Source of the DNA: Ulota crispa
Lineage: Eukaryota; Streptophyta; Bryopsida; Orthotrichales; Orthotrichaceae
Assembly: GCA_963920765.1 (NCBI GenBank)
Contig: OY987249.1
Location: 4,187,230 to 4,251,229 of the forward strand
Reading direction: 5' to 3'
Length of the DNA: 64,000 nt
Of this stretch, positions 48,412-59,314 are shown piece by piece (positions within the stretch are counted from its first letter, which is position 1; every line of letters begins with the position of its first letter). The notes below the pieces were generated by a model. The model ran no database searches, had not been told where the DNA came from, and saw nothing but the letters and a program-made list of their open reading frames with translations. The translations under genes and the position numbers were made by a program.

Positions 48412-51400
48412 CTACCGCCGGATCTTTCCACCAAAAATCTCGTCATCTGTCCACATGCGATCATGAGTGTGAGAATAGGACTTGGGTTCACAGCCTGCCT
48501 TCCGCATGAGGTCAAGGACCCTGTCTGCTTCCGCCACCATATCCTTCGCCTCATAAGCATCAATCATGGAGTTAAAAGTCTCAAACGCAGGCTTGATGGA
48601 CGTATCCATCATCTCACGGTACACTTGTTCCATCCTTAAAAGGTGGCCTCCTTTCCCATATTCTGAGATAAGCATGTTATAAACAGCTGGCTGGAGAATC
48701 CACCCTGCACCCTTGATCATGTCCATGGTCTTTGCAAGGCGGTCAGATTCGCCAGCTCTGGAGTAGGCCATAATTAAAGCAAACAAAGCCTTTGGAGACG
48801 AAAACATTCTCTTGTTCTGGAACATCCGAACAATAGCAGCTTCCATGTCGTCCAGCTTCCCCGCCTCTGCATAGCTTTCAATTACCATGCTATGTACACG
48901 CGAGCCATATTGAACACCTGACTTAAGCAGTCATAAACACACAAGTATTAGTGAATCCCCATGACATGTTCAAGTGACTTGAAGATCAAATTCCAAAAGA
49001 AAGTTCATATTTAAAATTAGGGAAAATTTCATGGATACCCCTGAAGTTTGCAATATTTTCATAGATACCCCTGCTTTTTCAGAAATATCACAAATACCCT
49101 TGGACCAAAAAATTTAGGCATTTGTTTTGTTATGCATGTCACTTCCTTCTCCCTTTGTGCACACACTACTTCCTTCTTGTTATGCTTGCGCACAAAGGAA
49201 GAAGGGAAGTGGCATGCACAACAAAACAAACGCCTAAATTTTTTGGTCCGAAGGTATTTGTGTTATTTCTGAAAAAACAAGGGTATCTATGAAAATATTG
49301 CAAACTTCAGGGGTATCCATGAAATTTTCTCTTAAAATTAAAGCATGCTTGCAAATCCTCAGCACCAAGAATATATAACCTCAAACTGGCAACCAGGGTA
49401 GAGGTTATGGAAACCCAATAAGGGGCAAGATGTAAGCAAGCAGGTAAGGGATTTACCTGGAGTGTCATCCATAATCTTCATTGCACCTTCCATCTTCTCA
49501 AATTTCTTCATGCGACTATACACTTCAATAAGTATTTCACCAACCATAGCATTGATAGGAATACCAGCCTTCTGCATGCTGGAAAACACGGCCTCCATTT
49601 TCTCTACTGCACTTGCACGGGCGTACCCAATGATCTGAGCGTTGTAAGTAATCACATCCGCTTTGCATTCACCGGCCAGCAACTCATTAAACGTCTCTTC
49701 CATCATATTTAATTGACCAGACCGCATGTAACCCCAGATGAGAGCATTGTAGGTATGCCTATCAGGGCTAAAGCTCGCCTCCTTACAATCCGCAAAAAGC
49801 TCCTTCATCTCTTCCGTGGCACCCATTCGACTGTACATGGAAATGAGCGTGTTGTAGGTCACGAGTGTTGGCTGACAATCATTCGTTGCTTTCATATCCT
49901 CAAACAACTGAAGTGCCTTGTGAGGCTCGTTGTTGCGACCATACGAATGAATGAGTGCATTGTAACTCACAGCTGTCTTCTTTACACCCCGCTTCTCCAT
50001 CTCCTTGAATAAATCCGCAGCTAATTGAGGTTTACTGATTCTGCCGGCAAATGAAATCATTTTTGCGTACTCTTTTGGATTTGACTCCCATCCCAACTTG
50101 CTCTTCTTCCAATTGAAAACCTGTCACTTATGTACAAAACTCTCGTTTAATACAAAAGCATCTGTCTCTGCAATCCTCAGTACAATCCTCACAGATTGAA
50201 AAGTCCAAAAACACTAGTCAAAAATCTTAAAATGCGCTTCATCTAAAACCACGTCCTAATTCGATTAGGCATACAAAACTCATCCTCGGGACCAATAAAT
50301 CTTAACAAACTATTCGGAGCAAGCTCTAAAATGGAGCACCTCCTCAAATGTACTCTATTTGTACATGTTGTTTTCATAGACTTCAACAATGTACATGAGA
50401 TGTACATTTGAGGAGGTGCACCACTTTTTTAGAGCCCTATGGCCTTTCCACTTCAAAATTTCATAACTAATTCCACAAAGTTCCAAAAAATATGAAACAA
50501 CTTGGGTTAGATGCCAAATCTTCGTGTCTTTCAATCAAGGAAAATTTAATGAAAAATATTTCAAGAAGTTTCACCTACCCAAAATTCAGTTTCAGCCCTT
50601 AGATGCTCCGTTCATGAGCCTCCTACCTTACTGTTGCTTTTTATCACATGACTAACTTTCATTGCAGAACCAGAACTACAAATTACAACGCTTCTCCTTT
50701 CTGGTTGCGAACGAAGACTCGTCAGCTATATAAGGGTAACAACACCCATAACCATCACCTCTAAAATCTTGGAAAATCTGTGGAAGTGACTAGGTGTAAT
50801 TACAAGAATGTACAACATGTGAACATGAAACCTTAGTGTTGGCATTAGGTGCAATTGCAGTCAGCTCTTTAAAAATTCACAACTTATTCTCACAGTATCC
50901 AAATAATACATTCGAAAGTGCAAACTCATCATTTTTCTCTTGCTAATAGGATCCTATAATTTGCTAGATGTTTATTAATATTCATCACGTTCAAAACCCT
51001 TAATTTGACGGTTATGGGTGCTGCTACTATACTAGAAAAGCAAGCCACTTAAAAAGGCGTGAAAGTTAGGGTTATGGAGTATTTCTAACCTCCATTGCAA
51101 TATGAGGTTTTGGTCCTTTTTGTAACGCATCTAAAAGAGGCAACCACGGCCAACTATTAGCACGTAAAAGCTCTTCCGCGCGCTGCTCCAGAATCTCCGC
51201 CACTTGAGCATTTGATTGAGAAGACTCCAACAATTTCACAAGTGCCGATATTACAGAATTTGTTCTCGATCGTACGAAATTCGCACCTCCTTTCCTTCTA
51301 AATGGGATCTTCTGTGCCTCTTTAGGCTCCAAATCCACCAAAGTTTCGCCTTCTGCAAGCACATCACATTTCCAAAATCACCAAGAATATCATTCATTCT

Positions 51401-51804
51401 CTGGAACTATGGCTGAAGAAGCATTTTTTTTTGGGGTCTAATTTGAATTTGGAGAAGATAAAAATCAAGCTAATACCTTGAACACCACCTGGTTGTGTTG
51501 CAGGACTGGCTTCACTCAAGCTTGACACGTGAGCAGAGCTGCCACGAACTGAATCCATACATGATGATGATGTAGGGGTAACAAGATGAGGAGAACGGGA
51601 AACCCTAACCCTAATCCTTGTTTCACTTGTTCCAAATCCGCTAATCTTGCTACTCTGCGTTGTGTGAATCTCTCTTCTACAGAAATCCTCAACTTGTATG
51701 GCTGCCGCTAACAGAATCTCTGGCGATGTTGAGCATGGACTAGAGTTCCAACACAGCCGACCAGATGCACGCAACCAAAGACTCAAATGATTGCCGCCTC
51801 TCAT
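48412..51804 (-). CDS. P-class pentatricopeptide repeat protein
   Basis: Four exons: 51804-51477, 51352-51090, 50120-49457 and 48917-48412. All joins keep frame with GT..AG ends; 586 residues. The frame is open 40 codons further upstream but only from a GTG; the first ATG is 51804 (MRGGNHLSLWLR), and the Ser/Arg-rich N-terminus fits an organelle-targeting peptide. After a linker (PWLPLLDALQKGPKPHIAME) come PPR motifs of about 35 residues (VSYNALIHSYGR, VTYNTLISMYSR, HTYNALIWGYMR, ITYNAQIIGYAR, FNSMIDAYEA). Such proteins bind specific organelle RNAs for splicing, stability or translation. No E or DYW domain, so editing is not indicated. Introns 2 and 3 each hold a MITE. Confidence 0.9.
49020..49331. 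mobile_element. MITE family A (Mutator-like), copy 2, in PPR intron 3
   Basis: 312 bp with inverted ends GGGAAAATTTCATGGATACC / GAGAAAATTTCATGGATACC extending about 90 bp, and a perfect 9-bp target duplication TTAAAATTA at 49011-49019 and 49332-49340. Confidence 0.92.
50310..50631. mobile_element. MITE family B, copy 3, in PPR intron 2
   Basis: Inverse orientation to copies 1 and 2. Contains CACCTCCTCAAATGTAC, CTTTCCACTTCAAAATTTCA and CAGTTTCAGCCCTTAGATGC and ends GAGCCTCCTACCTTAC. The left terminus is degraded. Confidence 0.75.
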
Positions 51805-52499
51805 TTTGCACAACTCCTTTACAATTTTAGGAGGATTTTTTCTGCGCCAACCTCCCTCACCACCAGTCTTTTCTGTCGTGAGTTCCCTTGAAACTAGGAT
51901 ACGATAAACTCTAAAGAGAAGCACATCAGTAAAGCAGCAGCATCAAGCTTCCTTTTCAGCAGAGGTGCTTCACAAAAAAAAATCAGTAAAAATCTGCAAG
52001 AAAAAACACAATATAAAAAAGAAGTGTGAAAACAGAGGTTCCGTGTAATAGTTCCTTCTCACTAAAAAATCCGACTGATTGAACTAGTCAGACTCAGATT
52101 CAAATCGAGCTGCAATTCGGTTGAATAAGAATTTATGCTATTTCGAAAGCCTAAAACTAGCAGAAAGCGGATCCTCGCAACTACAGATGCCACGATGATC
52201 GATCTCCTTTCAAAATTTTCAGCAGGCGCGTGATTTGCTCTACCGCTCCAATCAAACTGGATCTACTTCTAATGCCAATCTTCGTCATACAACGGCGCAG
52301 CGTTGTGCGAGGAGCTAAAACCTTCCCCGAGATGGGAGAATCAGGGTTTAGCGGGTTAGAACAAGTTCGTTCCCTCGTCGTTTCCAGTGCCCAGAGAACG
52401 TAGATGGAGTTAGTGCCACCAGAATCATGTGAAAACTCTAGGAGGTATCAGCAGGGTTGTTTTTCGGGCAATTAAAGGCTCAATTGCCTTTAAAAATTA

Positions 52500-52530
<31 letters not shown>

Positions 52531-54317
52531 CTTCAAGCCTATAGTAAAAAAAGGAGAAAAAAACTCAAAAAAATGCCAGATTGCAAAATTGGAAATTGCA
52601 TTGTAGCATAAATTTTCATAAAATTCTTATCAAATTGAGAATTGATGTTATCATTTTATGATGAGAGAGATTCAAAAGCATTGTCAAAAAAGATGATTGT
52701 GCTAGCTTCTCCTTAATTTCATTATTAATAATCATGATGCTACAAAATCCATGTATAGGGGCCTTCAATTCCAACCAAAAAAAATAGGGATAAAATCAGC
52801 AAGCTACAAACCATTTTCAAAGAATGCCACATAGCCATCGATCAGAAAATAAAAACCCTATGTATCAATCTTGTTATTTCCTAGTTCAAATGAGGGCATT
52901 TACTTCCATGCTACATTGGAATTGCGCGTTGTAATCAGCGTTTGTTGACTTTGGAAAAATAAAAAAACATAAAAACTTAGGCTTCAATTTTTTTTTGTAA
53001 CAACAGTCTCAATTTTTGATTTAGTTGTTTACCAACACACTTCTTTTCATGCATGGCTCCATCACTCCTTGATTGTTTAACTATTCTTCAATTCCAATGC
53101 AGCATGGAAATTGACCCTAAGTGATGGAGACGGTTTGAAAGGGATCAGTTTTTAGGGTTGAAGGTTTAGGGTTCAAGGCACACTACACAATAATTTTTGC
53201 TTCGCAAACGTTAGGGTCACTTTTGAGCTCTTTCACAACATCCAAGTACATTGAACTCTCTCTATTAACTTGAGTTGGGCTTCTAAATCAAGCCTCTTTA
53301 ATTTACATTTTTTCATAAATTAACAAATTAGCTTAATTTATGCACATCATGAAAGTTAATTTGTGTATTGTCATAAATTAACAAACTTATGTTTTAGTTT
53401 TGCATATTTGATATCATATTAAATGTGACAAAGCATGAAATTACTTGCATTTTAACACCCTCTCAAGTGAGAGATTAGTCAACAATTTATAATGCTCATC
53501 TTTTGAGAGTTTAAAAGTAGAGAAGTCGGGTGCAACTAGCCATGCTAAGGAACATGGTGGCCTTGTGGCTACAAAAGTTGCACAGTGAGTTCCATGTGAC
53601 ATATGCCAAGTGCAAACTTTTTTTTTATAAGGAACCAATGAGCTTAATTTGTGCACATCATAAAGGGTTAATTTGTTAACTTGTGCATTTATTTTTAGAA
53701 AACGTAAATTAAAAAGGCCTGTTCTAAATGCAATTTCACACATGTTCACAGCTTGATATAAGCTTATGGTTGGTACACAATCTTGTGTACATAAACATGT
53801 ATGCCAGAATCTTAGGATAAACGTGGAACGTGTTGTTACAAAGTGCGTCATTAGAAGTTGAGTATAATTTGACAGGCGCACATTTCCACAAACAACTATG
53901 GAAGTGCTAAATTTTCCAAAACATTCTGAAAAGGAACTGCAAAACAGCTGGAGTTCAGATACCAAGTCAAGGAAGAATTAGGATATCTGAGATGCTCCAT
54001 TTCCCAAATGTCTTGGCCTCAAATCTTCATATCAAGAATGAAAGGGTCGGTACTCAATCCACTGTTGTAGACCACATGCATACACACAACCATAGTCCCA
54101 AGGGTAGGTGGTCAACACTGCTCTTTCAAGTGTTACTGCTTCGACACGTGGTTATGACCCAATTTTCCTGAAATGGAAACTGAACCTAGAGAAGTTGTTG
54201 GTAGTAAAAGTTCGTAATAAGAAAAGCGAAGTGCAAAGCATACAATTTCAGTTATGGACAGCCCATAGTGAAGAATCAGTTAAACTAAGTTGTTATAAAT
54301 CCTGTGCAAAATTGAGT
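51805..54317. other. Upstream of PPR gene: poly-A tract and candidate inverted repeat
   Basis: 51805-52480 is likely 5' leader and promoter of the PPR gene. A run of about 25 A lies near 52506-52530. At about 53290-53720 the ends AAGCCTCTTTAATTTAC and GTAAATTAAAAAGGCCT are inverted, with ATTTGTGCACATCAT-type segments repeated inside, suggesting an old MITE. No gene seen. Confidence 0.45.
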
Positions 54318-57300
54318 TTATTTGCGTTTACCGAATCGCCTATTACGGTTCTGGTACGCCAGCAGGGCGTCTTTGAATTGAGCAACCCCAAAGTCCGGCC
54401 ACAAAGAATCTACAAAATAAAACTCTGAATAGGCAGCTTGCCAAAGAAGAAAATTACTAAGCCTCTGCTCTCCACTAGTTCGTATCAACAAATCCGGATT
54501 CCGAGCGTCGCCCAACCAGCTCGTCTTCAACTCCTCCTCAATCGCTGATTCCGTGACGTCCGAGGAGCTGAGCTCACCGGCCTCCACTTTGGCTGCCAAT
54601 CTTTGGCACGCATTGGCGATGTCGTATCGGCCACTGTAGCTCAGAGCTATACAGAACTTGAGGCCGGTGTTGTGTTTGGTCAGCTCGTCCAATCTCGACA
54701 CCATGTCTCTCAAAGACTCCGGTAACAACGTCAAATCACCCATGCAATGCACACGAACGTTCTCTCTGCAGAGTCCACCCATTCAAACTTTCAGCAAAAC
54801 TTCCACAATAGAGATTAAAAAAAAGCAGGTTTACATTAAGGTAGTATGCTCTAAACCGTCACTTTAAGGGCTGGTCTGCCTTTTCATGGACTTTTTAAGA
54901 TAAGAAGATTGTTTATCTAATTTTTAGACAAAGAGAAATGGATGCTAAATGTAACACAACTTTTTTCATATTTATTAAAGCATTATTGAATTGTTAATGA
55001 ATTTTCAAAGTTTTCTGCAGTAGACTCCTATTTATAACTCTAGGTCTCCCATAAACCGACCCCTTGCAACTTGTGAAGAGATGTGATTGGCTCTTGCAAT
55101 AGAATACACGTTTTCTTCTAAGACTTAAAGGGGTCCATTCAAGGACCACTTCATATTCATTCCTGTGCTACCCATGGGACACCTTATCTGAAAGGGTCGC
55201 AATTAGAGCACACTACCTTAACTCAAGAGGACGAGATCTTTCAAAGTACTGAATCAACCAAATGATGCAAAAGTTTGCGTAAGAGAACACTCACTTTGCT
55301 AGATTACTCAGCTCATTCTTCAAAACATTCTCAAACAACATCATTAAGAAGTCAACCTCCATCTGCAACATCCCAACAACAACTGAATCAGGTGGCATGA
55401 AACGTGACCACACCACAGCATCCCATGACGTATATCAAAAAAAATCCCGTGACAGGAATAACAACACAAAGCACCCGTCATGGAGACGTCTAAGGAAGGC
55501 ATTGAAGTGCTATTTGAAGTAAAGTAAAGAATCCAGTCTGCCTGTAAAATTGCTATCAACCCCTAGAGAAGATATTGTTCATAAACCTTTTGCTAGTGCC
55601 TAAGCGGGATGGCCAGTACAGCTTACTAGAAATTCTGACCCTATCACAATCCCTACTCGCTCCACTCAAAAGCGCTTATAAGTCATTAAAACGTCAGGCT
55701 TGGAGGAAGAAATCTATAGTACGGTAAAAAGTCCTCCTCCATGTCTCTGTAAGGTAGGAGGTTCTAAAATGGCGCACACTCTAAAACGGTGCACCTCCTC
55801 AAATGTACTCAATTTGTACATGTTATATTTCATAGCTCTTCAACAATATACAGCAAATGTACATTTGAGGAGGCGCACCATTTTAGAGACCTATAGCCTT
55901 TCCACTTCAAAATTTCATAATTAATTCCATAAAGTTCCAAAAAATATGAAACAAATTGGGCTGGATGCCAATTCCTCTTGCCTTTCAAGGAAAGTTTACC
56001 GAAAAATATTTCAAGGAGTTTCACCTCCCCAAACTTCAGTTTCAGCCCTTAAATGCTTCATTTTAGAACCTCCTACCTTACTCTAAAAGCATTTGTAATC
56101 TTACCACTTGGATTGCAAGAATTCCACTGTGTCACAACTTGAACGTGTGGCAAGTGTGGCATAATCAATGGAAGTGTAGCAAACGTCAAGGATATTCTCG
56201 AAAGTCATTATAGAGACGGTCGTAATCAAGAGATTAGATTATCGTACAAAGTAGCCTAGTGATTGTTAATGACCTGAAAAAAACTATGAAACTATCCATA
56301 GTCTATCCTTGATTTGTCAGCAACGAAATACTATTAAGAGTTGGAGACGAGACTTCACCTTAGGTCTCAACCAATTCTCCGTGGAGAAAGCAAAAACCGT
56401 GAGAACTTGAACGCCCCACGTGTGTGCAAGCTTGACGACTTCCTTTAACGATCGCACCCCGGCTTCATGCCCCATGCTTGCCGGCAACCCTCGTCGCTCC
56501 GCCCACCTTGAATTGCCATCCATGATGATGGCAACATGCTTCGGTACTGCAGCAGCATCCAGCTCCTCTGGCAGACGCAGTACTTCGTCACTTTCATTTG
56601 ATATCTGCAACAAAAAGATTCAGTGCCTAAGCAGCTGATTGCCAGGAAAAAAAAATCTACGTATTCTGCATCAATTAGACCTCGAAACCCTAGCCACGCT
56701 CTCAGACCTTTCATTCAAAGCAACAGGAGCAATATAACCTAGATCGATATTCACCAAGGGCGATTCATAAACATAGAGTACAAATCTGGCACACCGGTGA
56801 ACGATTTCTCCGAAAAATAGTACGTGCTCGTACAACGAGATCTATATACTCTGCATCTGTCGGACCTCAAAACCCTAGCCACGCTCTCAGACCTGTCATT
56901 CAAAGCAACAGGAGCAACATAACCTAGATAGATATTCACCAAGGGCGATTCATACACATGGAGTACAAATCTGGCACACTGGTGAACGATTTCTCCAACA
57001 AGGAGTACTCGTACAAGGAGATAGATAGATTATTCAACTGAAGAAAACACGTGCCGTTTCAAAATTCGAAGACAGAACTCTCGAGTACAAAAACCTCCGG
57101 AAGCAAAATTCTCGACTATTACAACTCAAAAATCGCAACTAAAAACAAAACTTGATGCAATTTACTTACACAATGGAAATCAATCATTTTCTAATTGGTT
57201 TTAATTCTTAAAAATCTAAGAGTAGCAGACGAGATGGCGATTTGCGATTTGTCCAAAACTGTTAGTAAACCCTTGATCACTACTACTACTACTACTACCC

Positions 57301-57709
57301 TAGAAGTTTGACCTAAACAGCGATCCCGAGTTGACCGATTAGTCATCGACAAGCAATGGAATTCTACAGAAAGAAACCCGAAGCAAAGGGATTAGAGTAG
57401 TAGTTGTTGCGGCACCTGCGCCATCAGACGGGGCGGCGTGTCGACGCTTGGATGCGGCCCGCCGCGCACACCGGCATGCGTCACGGATCCTCCTGCACTA
57501 CCAAAAGGGCGAGAAGCCACGCACGTCCTCAGCGATGACCAGGAATTAGATGCATTGTGCAGCGACGACGACGAATAACGCACGAACGAAAACAACTGAC
57601 CTGACAAAGAGGACGAAGATGAAGAAAGTGAAGAGGATGGAGAAGAAAGGGGAGAAGAAGGGGGGAGAAGAGGAGGGGAACAAGAGGACGGTGAAGAAGC
57701 AGAGAGCAT
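54318..57709 (-). CDS. cis-Prenyltransferase (polyprenyl diphosphate synthase), probably plastid
   Basis: Adds isopentenyl diphosphate units in cis to an allylic primer to make polyprenyl diphosphates. Four exons: 57709-57416, 56604-56359, 55362-55295 and 54765-54318, all joins in frame; 351 residues. The start is the ATG at MLSASSPSSCSPP; residues 1 to about 95 are Ser/Pro-rich with no acidic residues until near the end, typical of a plastid transit peptide. Conserved regions present: HVAIIMDGNSRWAERRG (catalytic Asp), STENWLRPK, SYSGRYDI, and the C-terminal DLLIRTSGEQRLSNFLLWQ, then EFYFVDSLWPDF. Length and motifs are those of a complete homodimer-type enzyme, not the NgBR-like subunit. Chain length cannot be told. 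Introns 2 and 3 carry MITEs and intron 1 a 185-bp duplication. Confidence 0.93.
54836..55221. mobile_element. MITE-like element in cis-prenyltransferase intron 3
   Basis: TTAAGGTAGTATGCTCTAA at the left is matched by TTAGAGCACACTACCTTAA at the right, an inverted repeat of 19 bp with one mismatch. 386 bp, no coding capacity. Ends resemble family B but the interior differs. Confidence 0.7.
55749..56091. mobile_element. MITE family B, copy 4, in cis-prenyltransferase intron 2
   Basis: The best-preserved copy: 343 bp, ends GTAAGGTAGGAGGTTCTAAA and TTTTAGAACCTCCTACCTTAC, flanked by TCT on both sides, compatible with a 3-bp target duplication (PIF/Harbinger- or CACTA-like). Confidence 0.85.
56657..57025. 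repeat. 185-bp tandem duplication in cis-prenyltransferase intron 1
   Basis: Two copies share CCCTAGCCACGCTCTCAGAC, CAAAGCAACAGGAGCAA and TTCACCAAGGGCGATTCATA at a spacing of about 185 bp, with a few substitutions. Confidence 0.9.
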
Positions 57710-58125
57710 GCTGAAATAGATGTGGGAAGCATGTGCTCCAGTGTGAAGCAGGGCTTCCCCCGTCAACACACACAAAAAAAGAGGTCGTCGGTCACGTGAA
57801 GTGACGACTGATGAGTGATGATTTTGTGATGTGATGTGCGAGCTTTCACATGAAAATTGCTTCGTGATTCTCTCTTCGGAATGATGCGTGCGGGATTTTT
57901 TTATGCATCGTGTGTGCACATGGGCGCAGACTCTTGCACGTAAGCTTACCAGTGATCTCTCTCTTCGGAGGAGGCGGGCTCTCCCTGGACCGTGGGTTGC
58001 GTCGTTGCATCGTTGCATCGCCACCGCTCCCGACCGGCAGGCGCCGCCGCCTCTCGTCGCGGTTGTGAGACCGACGCATGTCGCTCTTTCGGATTTCCAA
58101 TATTACTTTTCAAATTTTCTACACT

Positions 58126-58526
58126 GGAATTGATATGCGTACCACACACTATCCCACCACACGCCGGGGTAAATTTTAGATTTCTACCATCAAGAAGCTG
58201 AATTTGAGAATTTGGAATTCAGATTTGGACTAAGAGATTGGATTTTGTCTAAAACCATAAAAAAATATTTTAATTGAACAACACCCAATGAAAAAGCTTA
58301 GCTCGGGGGAAAAGTATAACTTTTACTTTTGTTTATAAAAAAGATAAGCTCTTCCATTGGGTGTTATTCAATTAGAAACTGTTTTTGTGATTCTAGAAAA
58401 AATCATGGTCTTTAAGTCCAAATCTGAATTCCAAATTCTCAAATTCAGATTTTTGATGGTAGAAATCTAAAATTTACCCAGGGTGTGGTGGGATAGTCAA
58501 GAAGGTGTGGTACGCATATCAATTCC
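58126..58526. mobile_element. MITE family C (foldback), copy 1
   Basis: About 400 bp and almost entirely palindromic: GGAATTGATATGCGTACCAC at the left, its inverse at the right. Inner arms include TAGATTTCTACCATC and CAACACCCAATGAAAAAGCT with matching inverse copies. No coding capacity. Confidence 0.85.
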
Positions 58527-58625
58527 CTTTATATATACATTTGGACTCAACATTCGGAGTAGGGATTTTAAAGGCTAAAAAATGGCCATGTGTATTAAAA
58601 AAGGTCGTGTACAAAGTAAAAAATT

Positions 58626-59314
58626 TGGAAAATTTCATGAATACCCCTAAAGTTTGCAATATTTACATCCAATTTGCTAACTGGACACCCTAAGTTGCTA
58701 ATGAGGCAGCTTTGTGAGCATGAAATTTGATAATTTAGTGCTATTTTGTATTAATTCAAGTGATCCATCGTTCATTCAATCACAGCATTATCACCTCCTT
58801 GAAAGAAAACATGACAATATAAATTTTTGTTGAAATATTATTGCACCAATAGTATGTTTGGATGTATTTAAGTAACTCAAAAATCTTATGTTTTGTAGTT
58901 TCAAATTCAAGCACACCTTTTTTTTAGTATAGCCTTAGAATGATAAAGGTGAAACAAATGTTTGATCCAAATTTAAAAAATAAGCATTAAAAAACACATT
59001 TCATGCTCACAATGGTGTCCCATTAGCAATGTGTAGGGTGTCGCGATACCCCTACTTTTTCAAAGATTACACAAATACCCTTGGACTAGAAAAAATTGGG
59101 AATTTGTTTTATTGTGCATATCACTTCCTCTCCTTTTGTGCGCACACTACTTCTTTCTTGTTATGCATGTGCACAAAGGAAAAAGAGAAGCGACATGCAT
59201 AAAAAACAAATGCCTAGAAATTTTGGTCCAAGAGTATTTGAGCAATTTTTGAAAAAGCAAAAATATCTATGAAAGTATTGCAAAATTTAGGGGTATCCAT
59301 GAAATTCTCCCTAA
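58626..59314. mobile_element. MITE family A copy 3, split by a nested element
   Basis: The left arm (GGAAAATTTCATGAATACCC...GCAATATTTACAT) and the remainder (GATACCCCTACTTTTTC... to ...GGGTATCCATGAAATTCTCCC) match family A, but about 380 bp of unrelated sequence separates them. The 9-bp flank is no longer exact. Confidence 0.8.
58684..59042. mobile_element. Nested inverted-repeat element inside MITE A copy 3
   Basis: Begins GACACCCTAAGTTGCTAATG, then TGTGAGCATGAAAT; ends with the inverse (ATTTCATGCTCACA, CCATTAGCAATGTG, TAGGGTGTC). About 359 bp, no coding capacity. Confidence 0.7.

Noticed and set aside
51805..51924. Forty extra N-terminal codons of the PPR frame
   Set aside because: The longer frame begins at GTG with no ATG; the first ATG is at 51804.
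52501..52535. Poly-A tail of a retroposed gene
   Set aside because: No coding or SINE-like sequence precedes it on either strand and no target duplication was seen; treated as a simple repeat.
53441..53965. Minus-strand frame of 174 codons
   Set aside because: No family motif, AT-rich composition and overlap with a candidate old inverted-repeat element.
57710..58024. Upstream extension of the cis-prenyltransferase frame
   Set aside because: The frame is open further, but the sequence is low-complexity and unlike a transit peptide; the ATG at 57709 begins a typical Ser-rich plastid peptide.
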